This document shows positions 39,666 through 49,958 of a stretch of DNA of 64,000 bases, piece after piece. How positions within the stretch are numbered: the stretch's first letter is position 1; each line of letters opens with the position of its first letter. Location of the stretch: NCBI GenBank assembly GCA_004535795.1, contig SPIA01000001.1:817659-881658 (forward strand), read 5' to 3'. Made by a program: the position numbers and the translations under genes. Source of the stretch: Gammaproteobacteria bacterium LSUCC0057. GTDB lineage: Bacteria; Pseudomonadota; Gammaproteobacteria; Pseudomonadales; Porticoccaceae. The notes under the pieces were generated by a model. It was not told where the DNA came from. It did not search any database and saw nothing but the letters and a program-made list of their open reading frames with translations.

Positions 39666-40163
39666 TTACTCCCAGATCAGTGATTTTATTGTGTAATAGA
39701 GTTCTATCCCCCACCCTTCAAACTGTTTGAACAGCGGGATAATTTGCGACTGCTGCCACCACAGGTCCTGCTCTACCGGCAACATTTGCGGCAGCAACAC
39801 GGTTGCCGCCAACACCAGCAGCGCGCCGCGCAGGGTGCCAAACAGCAGCCCCAACAGCCGGTCGGTGCCGGTCAGGCCGGTGGCTGTCACCAGCCGTCCC
39901 AGCAGGTAGTTAACCATCGCCCCGAGCAACAGCACGGCGATAAAAATCGCCAGCCATGCCGCGGCGGCGCGCAGTGACGCCAGCTCTATCCAAGCGCTCA
40001 GCAGCGGCGCGACATCTTCGCGCAGCCAGCTGGCCACCACAAAGGCCAGCAGCCAGATAGAGAGTGAGAACGCCTCTTTGACAAAACCGCGCACCACACT
40101 GATGACCGCAGAGAGCGCTACAATCGCCAAAATAATCCAATCGACGGTGGCCAACACGGTCAT
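39666..40163 (-). CDS. cvpA: CvpA family membrane protein
   Basis: A 165-residue protein with four predicted membrane helices and a C-terminal cytoplasmic or periplasmic tail. It starts with VDWIILAIVALSAVISVVRGFVKEAF, the family's first helix and following basic loop. E. coli CvpA is needed for colicin V export and envelope stress tolerance; the mechanism is unsettled. It overlaps the dedD stop (ATGA) and precedes purF, the conserved order. Confidence 0.93.
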   Translation of the reverse strand: MTVLATVDWIILAIVALSAVISVVRGFVKEAFSLSIWLLAFVVASWLREDVAPLLSAWIELASLRAAAAWLAIFIAVLLLGAMVNYLLGRLVTATGLTGTDRLLGLLFGTLRGALLVLAATVLLPQMLPVEQDLWWQQSQIIPLFKQFEGWGIELYYTIKSLIWE

Positions 40164-40633
40164 TGCTGCGCCTTGAGCAGTGAGCTTATCTGGTATTGGT
40201 TGTCGATCTGTCGCTGCAGCGCCTCGGCTTCATCGCGTTGAAGCAGCGGCCCTATTAATACCCGGTGGGTCTCCCTGCCCTCGACCTCAACGCTGCGAAT
40301 ATAGACTCTATAACCCGCTTCGAGCAGCTGCTGTTGTTTCTGTTCGGCCACGGCCAGATCGGGGTAGCTGCCAAATTGCACGGCGAAACGACGGCTGCCT
40401 GCGCTTACCTCTTCCATAGTAAAAAGCGGGCTGGGTGGCGCACTGCTCTCCAGCAGCTGCGGGCGCAGTGCCACTTCGAGCTCGACCGGCGCGGCAGTGG
40501 GCGCAGAGGGTATCTGGGTACGGCGATCGAGCGGCTGATCGCGGCTGAAGTCGAACAGCAGCGGGATAATGACTAGGCCCAGAGAGACTAACACCACTAC
40601 CCCGACCAGGCGCCGGCGCAACTCGTAGCTCAC
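40160..40633 (-). CDS. dedD: SPOR-domain cell-division protein, DedD-like
   Basis: A 157-residue bitopic protein: short cytoplasmic N-terminus, one membrane helix (residues about 9-26), a linker, and a C-terminal SPOR domain (about 82-155) starting AVQFGSYPDLAVAEQKQQQL. SPOR domains bind septal peptidoglycan lacking stem peptides, placing DedD at the division site. It starts with GTG in a GTGA overlap with folC and overlaps cvpA, matching the folC-dedD-cvpA order of E. coli. Confidence 0.9.
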   Translation of the reverse strand: MSYELRRRLVGVVVLVSLGLVIIPLLFDFSRDQPLDRRTQIPSAPTAAPVELEVALRPQLLESSAPPSPLFTMEEVSAGSRRFAVQFGSYPDLAVAEQKQQQLLEAGYRVYIRSVEVEGRETHRVLIGPLLQRDEAEALQRQIDNQYQISSLLKAQQ

Positions 40634-41934
40634 GCTGACTCCTCGGCGACGACAGACAACACTTCGGCGACCACCATAAACGACCCCAGCACCACAATTA
40701 AACAGTCAGGCGGCGACTCGACAATGGCTTGTTGCAGCGCCGCCGGCAACGACTCACAGACCGTCGCTCTAGCGCCGTCATTGTATAACAGTTGCGCCAG
40801 CTTATGGGCGTCGGCGGCGCGCGGATTATCGCGAATAGGCCCCAGCCACCACTGCCCGATCAGCGCCAGTAGCGGCGCTGCCATGGCGGCAAAGTCTTTG
40901 TCGGCAAATGCCGATGCCACCGCTACCGCCGGCTGCCCGGCCGCAGTCAAACTGGCGGCCAACTGCCGGCAGCTGGCCGGGTTGTGCGCGACATCGAGCA
41001 ACAGCTCGCGACCGCGGTAGTACAGACGCTGCTGGCGCCCCGCTACCCGCAGCTGGCGCAGCGACTGGGCGGCAATGCCAGCCTCAAACGGCAACCGCAG
41101 CTGGCGGTAGGCGGCGATCGCCAACGCCAGATTTTCTGGCAACAGCGGCCCGCGCTCGAGCGGCGCAAGCGCCAAATCGCTATCGCGATAACGCCAGCCA
41201 CCGGCTCCCTGCGGCTCACAGAAAAAATCATTGCCCAGCCACAGCGGCCGCGCCTCGGTGGCGGCAACCGCGGCGATAAAGCCGTCGGGGTGGTCGCACT
41301 CGCCAATCACCAGCGGGCGGTTGGCTCGGGCAATGCCGAGTTTCTCCACGGCAATGGCGGCGCGGGTGGTGCCGAGAAAAGCTTGATGATCGAGATCGAT
41401 CGAGGTGACTATGCTGAGATCGGCGTCGACGATGTTGACGGCGTCAAGACGGCCGCCCAGCCCCACCTCGAGCACCACCAGATCGAGCGCCTGCCCAGCA
41501 AAAATGACCAGTGCCGCCAAGGTGGTGTGTTCAAAGAAAGTCAGCGCAATGGCGCCGCGGGCACGCTCCACCTGCTCTAGAGCGGCGACCAGCGCACCGT
41601 CGTCGATATCACTGCCATCGATGCGCACTCGCTCATTAAACCGCAGTAGATGTGGCGAGCTGTAGCAGCCGACGCGCAGACCGTGGCCGCGGGCTAGCGC
41701 CTCGAGCGCTGCGACTGTCGAACCTTTGCCGTTGGTGCCAGCCACCGCAACCACCGGCGCGGCGCCGAAGGGTTTATTAGGATCGCCGCGCAGTTGGCCT
41801 TGCAGCACTGCCCAGACCGCTGCCACCCGCTCTAAACCTAGCACTATTTCAGCGGGGTGGGCGCTCTGCAGTCTTGCCAGCCAGCTCGTCAGCGAGTGGT
41901 CAGCCACCACTGGCCGGCTCTGCGGCAGCACCAT
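40630..41934 (-). CDS. folC: Folylpolyglutamate synthase / dihydrofolate synthase
   Basis: Adds glutamate to dihydropteroate and to folates. The protein has the Mur-ligase-like ATP site [23 protein letters not shown], and a second domain containing [15 protein letters not shown] near residue 300. The start is uncertain: ATG 41934 gives 434 residues and overlaps accD by 35 bases; GTG codons at 41910 and 41907 would give about 425 residues, begin closer to the family's ADHSLTSWL region and overlap accD less. No candidate has a strong ribosome site. The accD-folC-dedD order matches Pseudomonas and E. coli. Confidence 0.95.
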   Translation of the reverse strand: MVLPQSRPVVADHSLTSWLARLQSAHPAEIVLGLERVAAVWAVLQGQLRGDPNKPFGAAPVVAVAGTNGKGSTVAALEALARGHGLRVGCYSSPHLLRFNERVRIDGSDIDDGALVAALEQVERARGAIALTFFEHTTLAALVIFAGQALDLVVLEVGLGGRLDAVNIVDADLSIVTSIDLDHQAFLGTTRAAIAVEKLGIARANRPLVIGECDHPDGFIAAVAATEARPLWLGNDFFCEPQGAGGWRYRDSDLALAPLERGPLLPENLALAIAAYRQLRLPFEAGIAAQSLRQLRVAGRQQRLYYRGRELLLDVAHNPASCRQLAASLTAAGQPAVAVASAFADKDFAAMAAPLLALIGQWWLGPIRDNPRAADAHKLAQLLYNDGARATVCESLPAALQQAIVESPPDCLIVVLGSFMVVAEVLSVVAEESA

Positions 41935-42802
41935 CGGCCAACGGGTTTTGTAACCCTTGAAGTTTAGCCAGCAGCTGCGCCAGCCGCGCGCGCATGTCGG
42001 CGCGGGCAATGATCATGTCGATGTGGCCGTGCTCCAACAAAAACTCACTGCGCTGGAACCCCTTCGGCAGTTTCTGGCGAATGGTCTGCTCAATGATATT
42101 GGGGCCGGCAAAACCGGCGCGAGCGCCCGGCTCTGCGACGTTGAGATCACCGAGCATTGCCAAACTGGCCGACACCCCACCGTAGACCGGGTCGGTCATA
42201 AACGAGACGTAGGGCACCCCGCTCTGCTTGAGCCGCTCGAGGATGGCGCTGGTTTTCGCCATCTGCATCAGCGAGATCAGCGCCTCCTGCATGCGCGCGC
42301 CGCCGGTAGCTGAAAAACAGACCAGCGGGCAGCGCAGCTCCAGAGCGCGCTGCGCGGCGCGGGTAAATTTTTCGCCGACGGCATAGCCCATCGAGCCACC
42401 GTGAAACGAAAACTCGAAGGCTACCGCAACAATCGGATTGCCGTGCAGCGTACCCTGCATCGCCACCAGTGCATCTTTTTCGCCGGTCTGCTTCTGTGCA
42501 TCGGCAAGCCGATCGCGATATTTTTTGACATCTTTAAATTTCAGTTGATCGACCGGCTCGACATCGACGGCCAACTCCTCGCGCCCCTGCGGGTCGAGGA
42601 AGATATCGAGTCGACGGCGGGCGCCAATGCGCATGTGATGATCGCATTTTGGACAGACATCGAGATTGCGTTCCAGCTCGGGGCGGTAGAGCGGCGCCGT
42701 GCACTTGGGGCACTTTTTCCACAGTCCTTCGGGAACGCCACTGCTGCGCTCAGCCTTGGCCGCCGCCGGTCCTTTGGGTTTAATACGCTCTAACCAACTC
42801 AT
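41900..42802 (-). CDS. accD: Acetyl-CoA carboxylase carboxyltransferase subunit beta
   Basis: Beta subunit of the carboxyltransferase that forms malonyl-CoA for fatty-acid synthesis. The 300-residue protein has the four-cysteine zinc ribbon C31, C34, C50, C53 and the crotonase-like core [21 protein letters not shown] followed by [21 protein letters not shown]. Length matches E. coli AccD (304). It sits 57 bases after trpF in the conserved trpF-accD order. Confidence 0.97.
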   Translation of the reverse strand: MSWLERIKPKGPAAAKAERSSGVPEGLWKKCPKCTAPLYRPELERNLDVCPKCDHHMRIGARRRLDIFLDPQGREELAVDVEPVDQLKFKDVKKYRDRLADAQKQTGEKDALVAMQGTLHGNPIVAVAFEFSFHGGSMGYAVGEKFTRAAQRALELRCPLVCFSATGGARMQEALISLMQMAKTSAILERLKQSGVPYVSFMTDPVYGGVSASLAMLGDLNVAEPGARAGFAGPNIIEQTIRQKLPKGFQRSEFLLEHGHIDMIIARADMRARLAQLLAKLQGLQNPLADGAAAEPASGG

Positions 42803-42859
42803 AACGATTTCCTATTTTTTACGCTTTTAATCTGCAGTGATCGAGATTCTAGCACGCCG

Positions 42860-43480
42860 CTAGGTTGCCAACCCCTTGGCCGCGGCAATAAAAGCCGCCA
42901 TCTGTTGCGGGCATTTAACTCCCGGCGACAGCTCGACGCCACCGCTGACATCGACCGCGTAGGGCGCTACTACCGCCACCGCCGTGGCAACATTGACACT
43001 GTCCAGACCGCCGGCCAATATGAGCGGTGCTGGGCAGTTTTGCGGCAGCAGCGACCAATCAAACTGGCGGCCGGTACCACCAAACCGCTGCGCGTCCCAG
43101 GCATCAAACAACAGACCGCGGGCGCGGTGGTAGGGCTGGCAGAGCTGCTCGATATTATCGCCGGGCTTCACCCGAATGGCGCGAATATAGGGGTAGTCAA
43201 ACTGCTGGCAGAACTCGGCGCTCTCATCGCCGTGAAACTGCAACAGCGAGGGCTGCAACTGGTCTATCACCCGCTCGACGGCGGCGCTATCGCTATTGAC
43301 TAACAGTGCTACGCTACTGACAAATGGCCCGAGACCGCGCTTAACCTGCACTGCTTGCTCGAGGGTCACCGCGCGCGGACTCGGCGGGTAAAGTACCACA
43401 CCAACGGCGTCGGCACCGGCGCGCTCAGCCTGCGCTGCCTGCTCGGCGCTGGTAATCCCACAAATTTTTACTTTAACCAT
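42860..43480 (-). CDS. trpF: Phosphoribosylanthranilate isomerase
   Basis: Tryptophan pathway enzyme isomerising phosphoribosylanthranilate. The 206-residue TIM barrel begins MVKVKICGIT with catalytic C7 and ends its last strands with LAGGLDSVNVATAV and DVSGGVELSPGVK, the phosphate-binding region. Acid catalyst D lies in FDAWD near 128. ATG 43480 is chosen over an in-frame ATG at 43495 because the protein family starts immediately before KICGI. It is a separate TrpF rather than a TrpCF fusion, linked to truA and accD as in Pseudomonas. Confidence 0.96.
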   Translation of the reverse strand: MVKVKICGITSAEQAAQAERAGADAVGVVLYPPSPRAVTLEQAVQVKRGLGPFVSSVALLVNSDSAAVERVIDQLQPSLLQFHGDESAEFCQQFDYPYIRAIRVKPGDNIEQLCQPYHRARGLLFDAWDAQRFGGTGRQFDWSLLPQNCPAPLILAGGLDSVNVATAVAVVAPYAVDVSGGVELSPGVKCPQQMAAFIAAAKGLAT

Positions 43481-43507
43481 GGCCCACTCTCGCAATCGTC
43501 GTTGCCA

Positions 43508-44401
43508 TTATCCGCCACTGTCGCGCCGCTCGCCAGCTTTGCCGCTATTGGCGGCCACAGGCAGCCACACTGGACCGCGCGGCAGCTGTGGCAGACCGCA
43601 GGCGGCGGGATAACCGACTTCGACCAGATAGAGACCGCGACCGCTGGCGGTGGGGGCACCGGCGCAGCGGTCGCGGCCGGCCAGCAGCTGCGCCAACCAA
43701 CTCGGCGGACGCTTGCCGCTGCCCACCCACAACAGCGCGCCGACAATATTGCGCACCATGTGCAACAAAAAGGCATTGGCGGTGATTTCGAGCACCAACA
43801 GCTGTCCGCACTCGCTCAACTCAACGGCCCTCACCTCGCGAAAAGGTGTGTGCGACTGACAGCCGGCGCCGCGCACCGCAGTGAAGTCCTGTTCGCCGAG
43901 CAGCGCCGGTAACGCCTCACGCATCGCCGCCACATCGAGCTCGCCGCGCACCCAAGTGAGCCCGTCGGCGAGTACTGCTGGGCGAGTCGGCGAAACCACA
44001 ATACAGTAGCGATAGGTACGCGAGTGCGCAGAAAAACGGGCGTGAAAGTGCTCATCAACCTGCCCCACCCAGCTGATGGCAATGTCGTCCGGCAGCAGCC
44101 GGTTGGCGCCGGCCAACCAGTTGCGCGCAGTGCGCGGCGCGGCGCTGTCCCAGTGCACCACTTGACCGGTAGCGTGAACACCGCTGTCGGTGCGCCCAGC
44201 GCAGAGTGTCACCACCGGCTGGTTGGCGATCGATGAAAGCGCCTGTTCGAGACTCTGCTGCACCGACGGGCTATGTTTTTGCCGTTGAAAACCGCAGTAG
44301 TTGGCGCCGTTGTAGCTAACCACCGCAGCCCAGCGCTGGCAGCCGGCGGCCAGCGGGTAAACCTTTGCGCTGTCGGCGCGGTTTACCGGCGGGCGGTTCA
44401 C
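43508..44401 (-). CDS. truA: tRNA pseudouridine(38-40) synthase
   Basis: Converts uridines 38-40 of the tRNA anticodon stem to pseudouridine. The 297-residue protein carries catalytic D72 in AGRTDSGVHATGQVVHW, the early block VVSYNGANYCGFQRQ, and FLLHMVRNIVGALLWVGSGKRP near 235. The N-terminal 20 residues are longer than in E. coli. GTG 44401 overlaps the fimV stop as GTGA, so translation is probably coupled; a shorter start further in is possible. Confidence 0.95.
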   Translation of the reverse strand: MNRPPVNRADSAKVYPLAAGCQRWAAVVSYNGANYCGFQRQKHSPSVQQSLEQALSSIANQPVVTLCAGRTDSGVHATGQVVHWDSAAPRTARNWLAGANRLLPDDIAISWVGQVDEHFHARFSAHSRTYRYCIVVSPTRPAVLADGLTWVRGELDVAAMREALPALLGEQDFTAVRGAGCQSHTPFREVRAVELSECGQLLVLEITANAFLLHMVRNIVGALLWVGSGKRPPSWLAQLLAGRDRCAGAPTASGRGLYLVEVGYPAACGLPQLPRGPVWLPVAANSGKAGERRDSGG

Positions 44402-45453
44402 AACTGCTCCTCATTAGCGAGCTTGGCGGCGGCGCGCACCCGCGCGGCCAACTGCGGTTCAGCCAGCGCCGTATAGCAGTCGGCGAGCTGCTCGGCCAGT
44501 GAAGGTTGCGGCGTTGGCGGCGCCGGCTTGGCTCCAGCGCCGGCAGCCGGTTGCGCAACTGCGACCGGTTCTCGGCTCCCAGAGAGCGCTGGCGCCACTG
44601 CGGCGTCGGGGACAAATTCGAGGGTGCGCGGGGCAGCAGCTGGCTCTGCAGTGACCGCCGCGGTAGCGGTTTCAGCTATTGTAGCTGCGCGCGGCTGCAG
44701 CGCTGGAGTGGCCTGCGGATAGGGAATTTTGCCGGCGCTGGGCGCACCTGCTGAAGCCGCCCTGCCCGCTGGCGCGGCTTGCGCGCGGCGCCGATAGCGC
44801 ACCGCGATCAACACCAGCAACACCAGCAACAATGGCAGCGCTATCAGCAGCAGCCAGCTGCGCTGCACTAGCGGTACCGCCGGGCGCGGCTGATGCTCAG
44901 CCGGTGCAGCCACGGGCAGTTCAGATGGGCTAACTGCGGCTGCAGCGGCTGGCGCAACCGCTTCAACAGCGAGCGACTGCTCTGGGGTAGAACTAGCGGC
45001 AGCGAACGGTACTGCCGCGAACGGGTCAGCGGCTGGCGCCGCGGCTTGATCGACGGATAGTGGCTGCAGCGGTGGGGTTTGGCGGCCGCTCAGTTGCGGC
45101 AGTGGCAGCGCCACAGTGTAGCGGCGCTGCAGCTGTGCGGCGGGCGCCTGCACTGTCAGCTCTATGGCAAACAGCGGGACCTGAATAGCCGTGGCGCTGC
45201 TGACCAGCAATGTGGTTGCCGCCATACTCTGGGCGACGGTTACCGTCAGCCGCTGAGCGGGCAGATCCGGCAGTTGCGCCACCGCCACGGCACTGATTTG
45301 GCGCTCGCGCCAGTGGCTGGCGCCGCGCAACTCAACACTCGCCTGCAGCGGCTCGCCCAACACCGAAGCGAGAGCCAATTCACCCAGCCCCAGCCCCCAG
45401 CTCGGCAGCGGTAGCAGTAGCAGCGACCACAGCGCCAGCGGGCGAAACAGCAT
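44398..45453 (-). CDS. Short FimV-like protein
   Basis: Occupies the fimV locus between asd and truA but is only 351 residues; Pseudomonas FimV exceeds 900. It has a signal peptide (1-20), the FimV N-terminal domain beginning LGLGELALASVLGEPLQA (about 21-120), an Ala/Pro-rich linker (121-197), one membrane helix at about 200-219 followed by RYRRR, an Ala-rich cytoplasmic stretch and a short C-terminal helix ending LANEEQL. I see no LysM domain, which FimV normally uses to bind peptidoglycan, and no long acidic repeat region. FimV localises polar proteins and supports type IV pili. ATG 45453 is chosen; GTG 45459 is an alternative. Confidence 0.82.
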   Translation of the reverse strand: MLFRPLALWSLLLLPLPSWGLGLGELALASVLGEPLQASVELRGASHWRERQISAVAVAQLPDLPAQRLTVTVAQSMAATTLLVSSATAIQVPLFAIELTVQAPAAQLQRRYTVALPLPQLSGRQTPPLQPLSVDQAAAPAADPFAAVPFAAASSTPEQSLAVEAVAPAAAAAVSPSELPVAAPAEHQPRPAVPLVQRSWLLLIALPLLLVLLVLIAVRYRRRAQAAPAGRAASAGAPSAGKIPYPQATPALQPRAATIAETATAAVTAEPAAAPRTLEFVPDAAVAPALSGSREPVAVAQPAAGAGAKPAPPTPQPSLAEQLADCYTALAEPQLAARVRAAAKLANEEQL

Positions 45454-45475
45454 AGCCACAGCGGTACGGATTAAC

Positions 45476-46585
45476 TCAGCGTTGCAGCAGAATGCGCAGC
45501 ATACGCCGCAGTGGTTCGGCAGCTCCCCACAGCAGCTGATCACCCACTGTAAAGGCGGTCAGATAGTCGCCACCCATCGCCAGCTTGCGCAGACGTCCGA
45601 CCGGCACCTGCAGCCCGCCGGTCACCGCTGCCGGAGTCAGCTCTGCAACGGTGCGCTGGCGATCGTTGGGGACCACTTTCACCCAATCGTTGCCTTGTGC
45701 GATCAGCGCTTCAATATCGGCCATGGGCAGATCGCGGCTCAATTTGATCGTCAGTGCCTGACTGTGGCAGCGCATCGCTCCGACCCGCACACAGAGGCCG
45801 TCGAGTGGTATCGGGTTGCCTTCGCGGCCGAGAATTTTGTTGGTCTCAGCTTGGTTCTTCCACTCCTCGCGACTCTGGCCGTTGTCCAGCTGTGAATCGA
45901 TCCACGGCAGCAGGCTGCCCGCCAGCGGCTGACCCCACTGGGCGGTCGGCAACGAGCCGTCGCGCAGCGTCGCGGTCACTTGGCGGTCGATATCTAAGAT
46001 AGCGGCGGCAGGGTCGGCCAGCTGGTCGGCGACGGCGTGATTAATCGCCCCCATCTGCGCAATCAGCTCGCGCATGTTCTGCGCACCCGCGCCCGAGGCG
46101 GCTTGATAAGTCATCGACGTCGCCCACTCAACCAGTCCGGCATTGAACAGCCCACCGAGCGCCATCAGCATCAACGACACCGTACAGTTGCCGCCGACAA
46201 ACTCCTTAATGCCGCTCTCCAGCGCAGTGTCGATCACCGCGCGATTGACCGGATCGAGTACGATCACCGAGCTCGACTGCATCCGCAAAGCACTGGCGGC
46301 GTCGATCCAATAGCCCTGCCAGCCGCTGCTGCGCAGCTGCGGGTAGATCGCTTTGGTGTAGTCACCACCCTGACAGCTGATGATGGCATCCATCTCGCGC
46401 AGCGCCTCGACACTGTGCGCATCCTCCAGCAGCGAACTGCCGCAACCGACATCGGGTGCCGCTTGGCCCGCTTGAGAGGTGGTAAAAAAGACCGGAGTGA
46501 TCAGCGCAAAATCACCTTCAGCGCGCATCCGCTCCATCAGCACCGACCCGACCATACCGCGCCAACCGACTAAACCTACTTTCAT
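45476..46585 (-). CDS. asd: Aspartate-semialdehyde dehydrogenase
   Basis: Reduces aspartyl phosphate to aspartate semialdehyde for lysine, threonine and methionine. The 369-residue protein has the NADP loop [14 protein letters not shown] at the N-terminus, catalytic C134 in [10 protein letters not shown] and the acid/base His region [17 protein letters not shown] near 272. Length and motifs match the E. coli-type enzyme (C135). It follows leuB by 46 bases, as in Pseudomonas. Confidence 0.97.
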   Translation of the reverse strand: MKVGLVGWRGMVGSVLMERMRAEGDFALITPVFFTTSQAGQAAPDVGCGSSLLEDAHSVEALREMDAIISCQGGDYTKAIYPQLRSSGWQGYWIDAASALRMQSSSVIVLDPVNRAVIDTALESGIKEFVGGNCTVSLMLMALGGLFNAGLVEWATSMTYQAASGAGAQNMRELIAQMGAINHAVADQLADPAAAILDIDRQVTATLRDGSLPTAQWGQPLAGSLLPWIDSQLDNGQSREEWKNQAETNKILGREGNPIPLDGLCVRVGAMRCHSQALTIKLSRDLPMADIEALIAQGNDWVKVVPNDRQRTVAELTPAAVTGGLQVPVGRLRKLAMGGDYLTAFTVGDQLLWGAAEPLRRMLRILLQR

Positions 46586-46631
46586 GGGAGTGTTCTCTTG
46601 GTTGTGAAATTATTCTGCTGCTGCAGAGCGA

Positions 46632-47720
46632 TCAGGCCGACAGCAGCCGTTGCAACGCTGCCAACACGGCATCGCCCATCGCTTGAGTGCCGACCAACTG
46701 CTCGCCGGGGTTAAAAATATCACCGGTGCGCAAGCCGCTATCGAGCACCTCGCCGACCGCTTTTTCGATCAGCCCGGCGGCAGCTGGGGCGTTTAGCGAA
46801 TAACGCAGCATCATAGCAACCGAGAGGATGGTCGCCAATGGGTTGGCTTTGTCTTGGCCACTGATATCTGGCGCCGAACCGTGGCACGGCTCGTACATGC
46901 CGGCGTTGTTTTTATCTAGCGAAGCCGACGGCAACATACCGATAGAGCCAGTCAGCATGGAGCCGATATCGGAGAGAATGTCGCCAAACATATTGCCGGT
47001 GACAATCACATCAAACTGTTTTGGACGCATCACCAGCTGCATGGCGGCGTTGTCGACATACATGTGGCTGAGTTCGACATCGGGGTACTGCGGCGCCAAC
47101 TCATTCATTACTTCGCGCCACAACATAGTCGCCTCGAGCACGTTGGCTTTGTCGACTGAACAGAGTCGCTTGCCGCGTCGCTGCGCCGCCTCGAAAGCAA
47201 CTCGGCCAATGCGGCGGATTTCACTCTCACTGTACTTGTAGGTGTTGAAGCCCTCGCGTTCGCCATTCTCTAACTCGCGGAAACCGCGCGGCTGGCCAAA
47301 GTAGATGCCGCCCACCAGCTCGCGAACGATGAGAATATCCAAACCAGAGACAAATTCAGGCTTGAGCGACGAGGCGTGCGCCAGCTGCGGATACATGATG
47401 GCTGGGCGCAGGTTGGCAAACAGCTGCAGCTCTTTGCGAATGCGCAGCAACCCCTGCTCGGGCCGCAGCGGGCGATCGAGCTTATCCCATTCAGGGCCAC
47501 CCACCGCCCCGAGTAAAATCGCATCGCTAGCGCGTGCCAGCTGCAGAGTCTCCGCCGGGCACGGGTCGCCGGTCTGCTCATAGGCGGTGCCGCCGAGCAA
47601 ACCGTGGCGCAACTCAATGCCCAGGTCAAAGTGCTGGTTGACCGCCTCTAACACGCGCACCGCTTGCGGGACAATCTCTTGACCAATGTGGTCGCCGGGC
47701 AGAATTAATACTTGGCTCAT
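46632..47720 (-). CDS. leuB: 3-isopropylmalate dehydrogenase
   Basis: Oxidative decarboxylation of 3-isopropylmalate in leucine synthesis, using NAD+. The 362-residue protein begins [20 protein letters not shown], has [11 protein letters not shown] near 73, [14 protein letters not shown] near 135, [16 protein letters not shown] near 190, and [27 protein letters not shown] near 245-270. It lies 32 bases downstream of leuD. Confidence 0.97.
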   Translation of the reverse strand: MSQVLILPGDHIGQEIVPQAVRVLEAVNQHFDLGIELRHGLLGGTAYEQTGDPCPAETLQLARASDAILLGAVGGPEWDKLDRPLRPEQGLLRIRKELQLFANLRPAIMYPQLAHASSLKPEFVSGLDILIVRELVGGIYFGQPRGFRELENGEREGFNTYKYSESEIRRIGRVAFEAAQRRGKRLCSVDKANVLEATMLWREVMNELAPQYPDVELSHMYVDNAAMQLVMRPKQFDVIVTGNMFGDILSDIGSMLTGSIGMLPSASLDKNNAGMYEPCHGSAPDISGQDKANPLATILSVAMMLRYSLNAPAAAGLIEKAVGEVLDSGLRTGDIFNPGEQLVGTQAMGDAVLAALQRLLSA

Positions 47721-47752
47721 CGCTACTCCTCAGAAACAGTTGTTAGCACCCA

Positions 47753-48403
47753 CTAGGCGCGTTTGATGGCGCCAAACACCCACGGGTGCTGTGCCGCACG
47801 CGCACTCTCGTAGGCTTTAATGGCACTGCTCGACTGCAGTGTCAGGCCAATCTCGTCGAGCCCCTTGAGCAGGCACTCTTTGCGGAAGGCGTCTATCTCA
47901 AAAGAGAAGCTCAACTCCCCGGCAGTGACGGTTTGCGCCGGCAAGTCGACGCAGATCTGCAGCCCCGGCGTGGCGTAGACAGCGGCAAATAACTGTTCGA
48001 CCTGCGACTCAGTCAACACCACCGGCAGCAGCCCATTTTTGAAACAGTTGTTGTAGAAAATATCGGCGAAGCTCGGTGCGATAACGGTGCGAAAGCCATA
48101 ATCCTCAAGCGCCCACGGGGCGTGCTCGCGGCTGGAGCCGCAACCGAAGTTCTTGCGCGCCAGCAGCACCGAAGCGCCCTGGTAGCGGGGCTGATTGAGC
48201 ACGAACTCACTATTCAGCGGGCGGCCACTGTTGTCGCTGTCAGGCTCGCCGACATCCAGATAACGCAACTCGTCAAACAGATTCGGGCCAAAGCCGCTGC
48301 GTCGAATCGACTTCAAAAACTGCTTGGGGATAATCATATCGGTATCGACATTGGCGCGATCCATCGGCGCCGCGAGACCTTGGTGGGTAGTAAAAGCCTG
48401 CAT
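47753..48403 (-). CDS. leuD: 3-isopropylmalate dehydratase small subunit
   Basis: Swivel-domain subunit of isopropylmalate isomerase, pairing with LeuC. The 216-residue protein has [23 protein letters not shown] at the N-terminus, [16 protein letters not shown] near 84 carrying the substrate-recognition serine/arginine, and [17 protein letters not shown]. It starts one base after the leuC stop, so the two subunits are made from coupled reading frames. Confidence 0.97.
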   Translation of the reverse strand: MQAFTTHQGLAAPMDRANVDTDMIIPKQFLKSIRRSGFGPNLFDELRYLDVGEPDSDNSGRPLNSEFVLNQPRYQGASVLLARKNFGCGSSREHAPWALEDYGFRTVIAPSFADIFYNNCFKNGLLPVVLTESQVEQLFAAVYATPGLQICVDLPAQTVTAGELSFSFEIDAFRKECLLKGLDEIGLTLQSSSAIKAYESARAAQHPWVFGAIKRA

Positions 48404-48404
48404 C

Positions 48405-49835
48405 TTAATGCTCCTCCATCATGGTGCGGACATCGACAATATGGCCGGCCACCGCGGCGGCAGCGGCCATCGCCGGGCTGACCAAATGGGTGCGGCCACC
48501 ATTGCCCTGGCGCCCTTCAAAGTTGCGATTAGAGGTGGAGGCGCAGTGCTCGCCAGCGCCCAGCTTATCGCTGTTCATGGCGAGGCACATCGAGCAGCCC
48601 GGCTCTCGCCACTGCATGCCGGCGGCGATAAAGATCTTATCCAACCCCTCGGCCTCGGCCTGCTGCTTGACCATCTGTGAGCCCGGCACCACCAGCACCT
48701 GCTTAACAGAGTCGGCGACCCGGCGCCCTTTCGCCACGGCCGCCGCCGCGCGCATATCTTCAATGCGCGAATTAGTGCACGAGCCGATAAAGACCCGGTC
48801 GACGGGGATATCGGTGATCGCACTGCCACCCTCTAGCCCCATATACTCGAGCGCCCGCGCCACTGCCGCGCGCTGTTCGGCACTGGCCTGCTGCTCAACC
48901 CGCGGAATGGTGTCGGTAACTGCCGCGACCATCTCTGGGGAGTTACCCCAGGTGACCTGCGGCGCTATATCGCTGCCATCGAGCACCACCTCGGCATCAA
49001 ACTGAGCGTCGCTGTCGGAGACCAGCGTGCGCCAGTACTCGACGGCTTGCTGCCACAGGTCACCGGTGGGGACAAATTGGCGACCCTGCACATAGTCGAT
49101 AGTGGTGTCATCGACCGCCACCATGCCGACCCGCGCGCCGGCCTCAATGGCCATATTGCAGACCGTCATACGCCCTTCAATGCTCATATCGCGAAACACT
49201 TGGCCGGCAAATTCAATGGCGTAACCGGTGCCACCTGCGGTGCCTATTTTGCCAATAATGGCCAGCACCACATCTTTTGGCGTAACCCCAAAGCCGAGCT
49301 TGCCATCGACGGTGATGCGCATATTTTTCATCTTTTTAGTCACCAGGCACTGGGTGGCCAATACATGCTCCACCTCCGAGGTACCGATGCCGTGCGCAAG
49401 ACAAGCGAGCGCGCCGTGGGTGGCGGTGTGTGAGTCGCCACACACCACTGTCATCCCCGGCATAGTCACACCCATCTCCGGCCCCATGACATGCACAATA
49501 CCCTGGCCGAGCTCGTTCATTTTGTATTCGACAATGCCAAAGTGGTCGCAGTTGTCATCTAGGGTCTGCACCTGCAGGCGCGAGGTTTTATCGGGGATGC
49601 CCGCCACGCCCGCCTTTCGCTCGGCGCGATCGGTGGAGATATTGTGGTCGGGGGTGGCGATGTTGGTATCCAGCCGCCACGGCTTGCGGCCAGCCAGACG
49701 CAGCCCTTCAAAGGCTTGCGGCGAGGTCACCTCGTGCAAAATATGTCTGTCGATATAGAGCAGCGCCGAACCGTCGTCGCGACTTTCAACCAAGTGGCTC
49801 TGCCAAAGCTTGTCGTAGAGGGTCATTCCAGCCAT
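48405..49835 (-). CDS. leuC: 3-isopropylmalate dehydratase large subunit
   Basis: Aconitase-family [4Fe-4S] subunit of isopropylmalate isomerase. The 476-residue protein includes [29 protein letters not shown] near 131, [14 protein letters not shown] near 344 and [13 protein letters not shown] near 405; the cysteines in the last two blocks and a third ligate the cluster. ATG 49835 is preferred since GGGAG lies about 7 bases upstream; ATG 49826 (MTLYDKL) is possible. A divergent LysR regulator and paired operator-like boxes lie upstream. Confidence 0.97.
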   Translation of the reverse strand: MAGMTLYDKLWQSHLVESRDDGSALLYIDRHILHEVTSPQAFEGLRLAGRKPWRLDTNIATPDHNISTDRAERKAGVAGIPDKTSRLQVQTLDDNCDHFGIVEYKMNELGQGIVHVMGPEMGVTMPGMTVVCGDSHTATHGALACLAHGIGTSEVEHVLATQCLVTKKMKNMRITVDGKLGFGVTPKDVVLAIIGKIGTAGGTGYAIEFAGQVFRDMSIEGRMTVCNMAIEAGARVGMVAVDDTTIDYVQGRQFVPTGDLWQQAVEYWRTLVSDSDAQFDAEVVLDGSDIAPQVTWGNSPEMVAAVTDTIPRVEQQASAEQRAAVARALEYMGLEGGSAITDIPVDRVFIGSCTNSRIEDMRAAAAVAKGRRVADSVKQVLVVPGSQMVKQQAEAEGLDKIFIAAGMQWREPGCSMCLAMNSDKLGAGEHCASTSNRNFEGRQGNGGRTHLVSPAMAAAAAVAGHIVDVRTMMEEH

Positions 49836-49864
49836 TACATGCTCCCGTTGTTTTTCAGGCGGCT

Positions 49865-49929
49865 ATTGTAGGGTTCTGCATCAATGAAATAAATTCATAT
49901 TTATACTCAAAGCCATTCCAATATAGAAT
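49865..49929 (-). promoter_or_regulatory. Paired LysR-type operator and leuC promoter
   Basis: Two T-N11-A boxes lie in the leuC/LysR gap. Box 1, ATGAAATAAATTCAT (49884-49898), is a 5+5 perfect inverted repeat; box 2, ATTCCAATATAGAAT (49915-49929), is imperfect. Their centres are 31 bases apart, three helical turns. On the minus strand TACAAT (49870-49865), with TTTATT 17 bases before it, is a candidate leuC promoter. From its expected start the boxes are centred near -33 and -64, the usual activation- and recognition-site positions for LysR-type regulators. Confidence 0.6.
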
Positions 49930-49958
49930 AAAAAACCAAAGCGATTGCGAGTCAGAGA

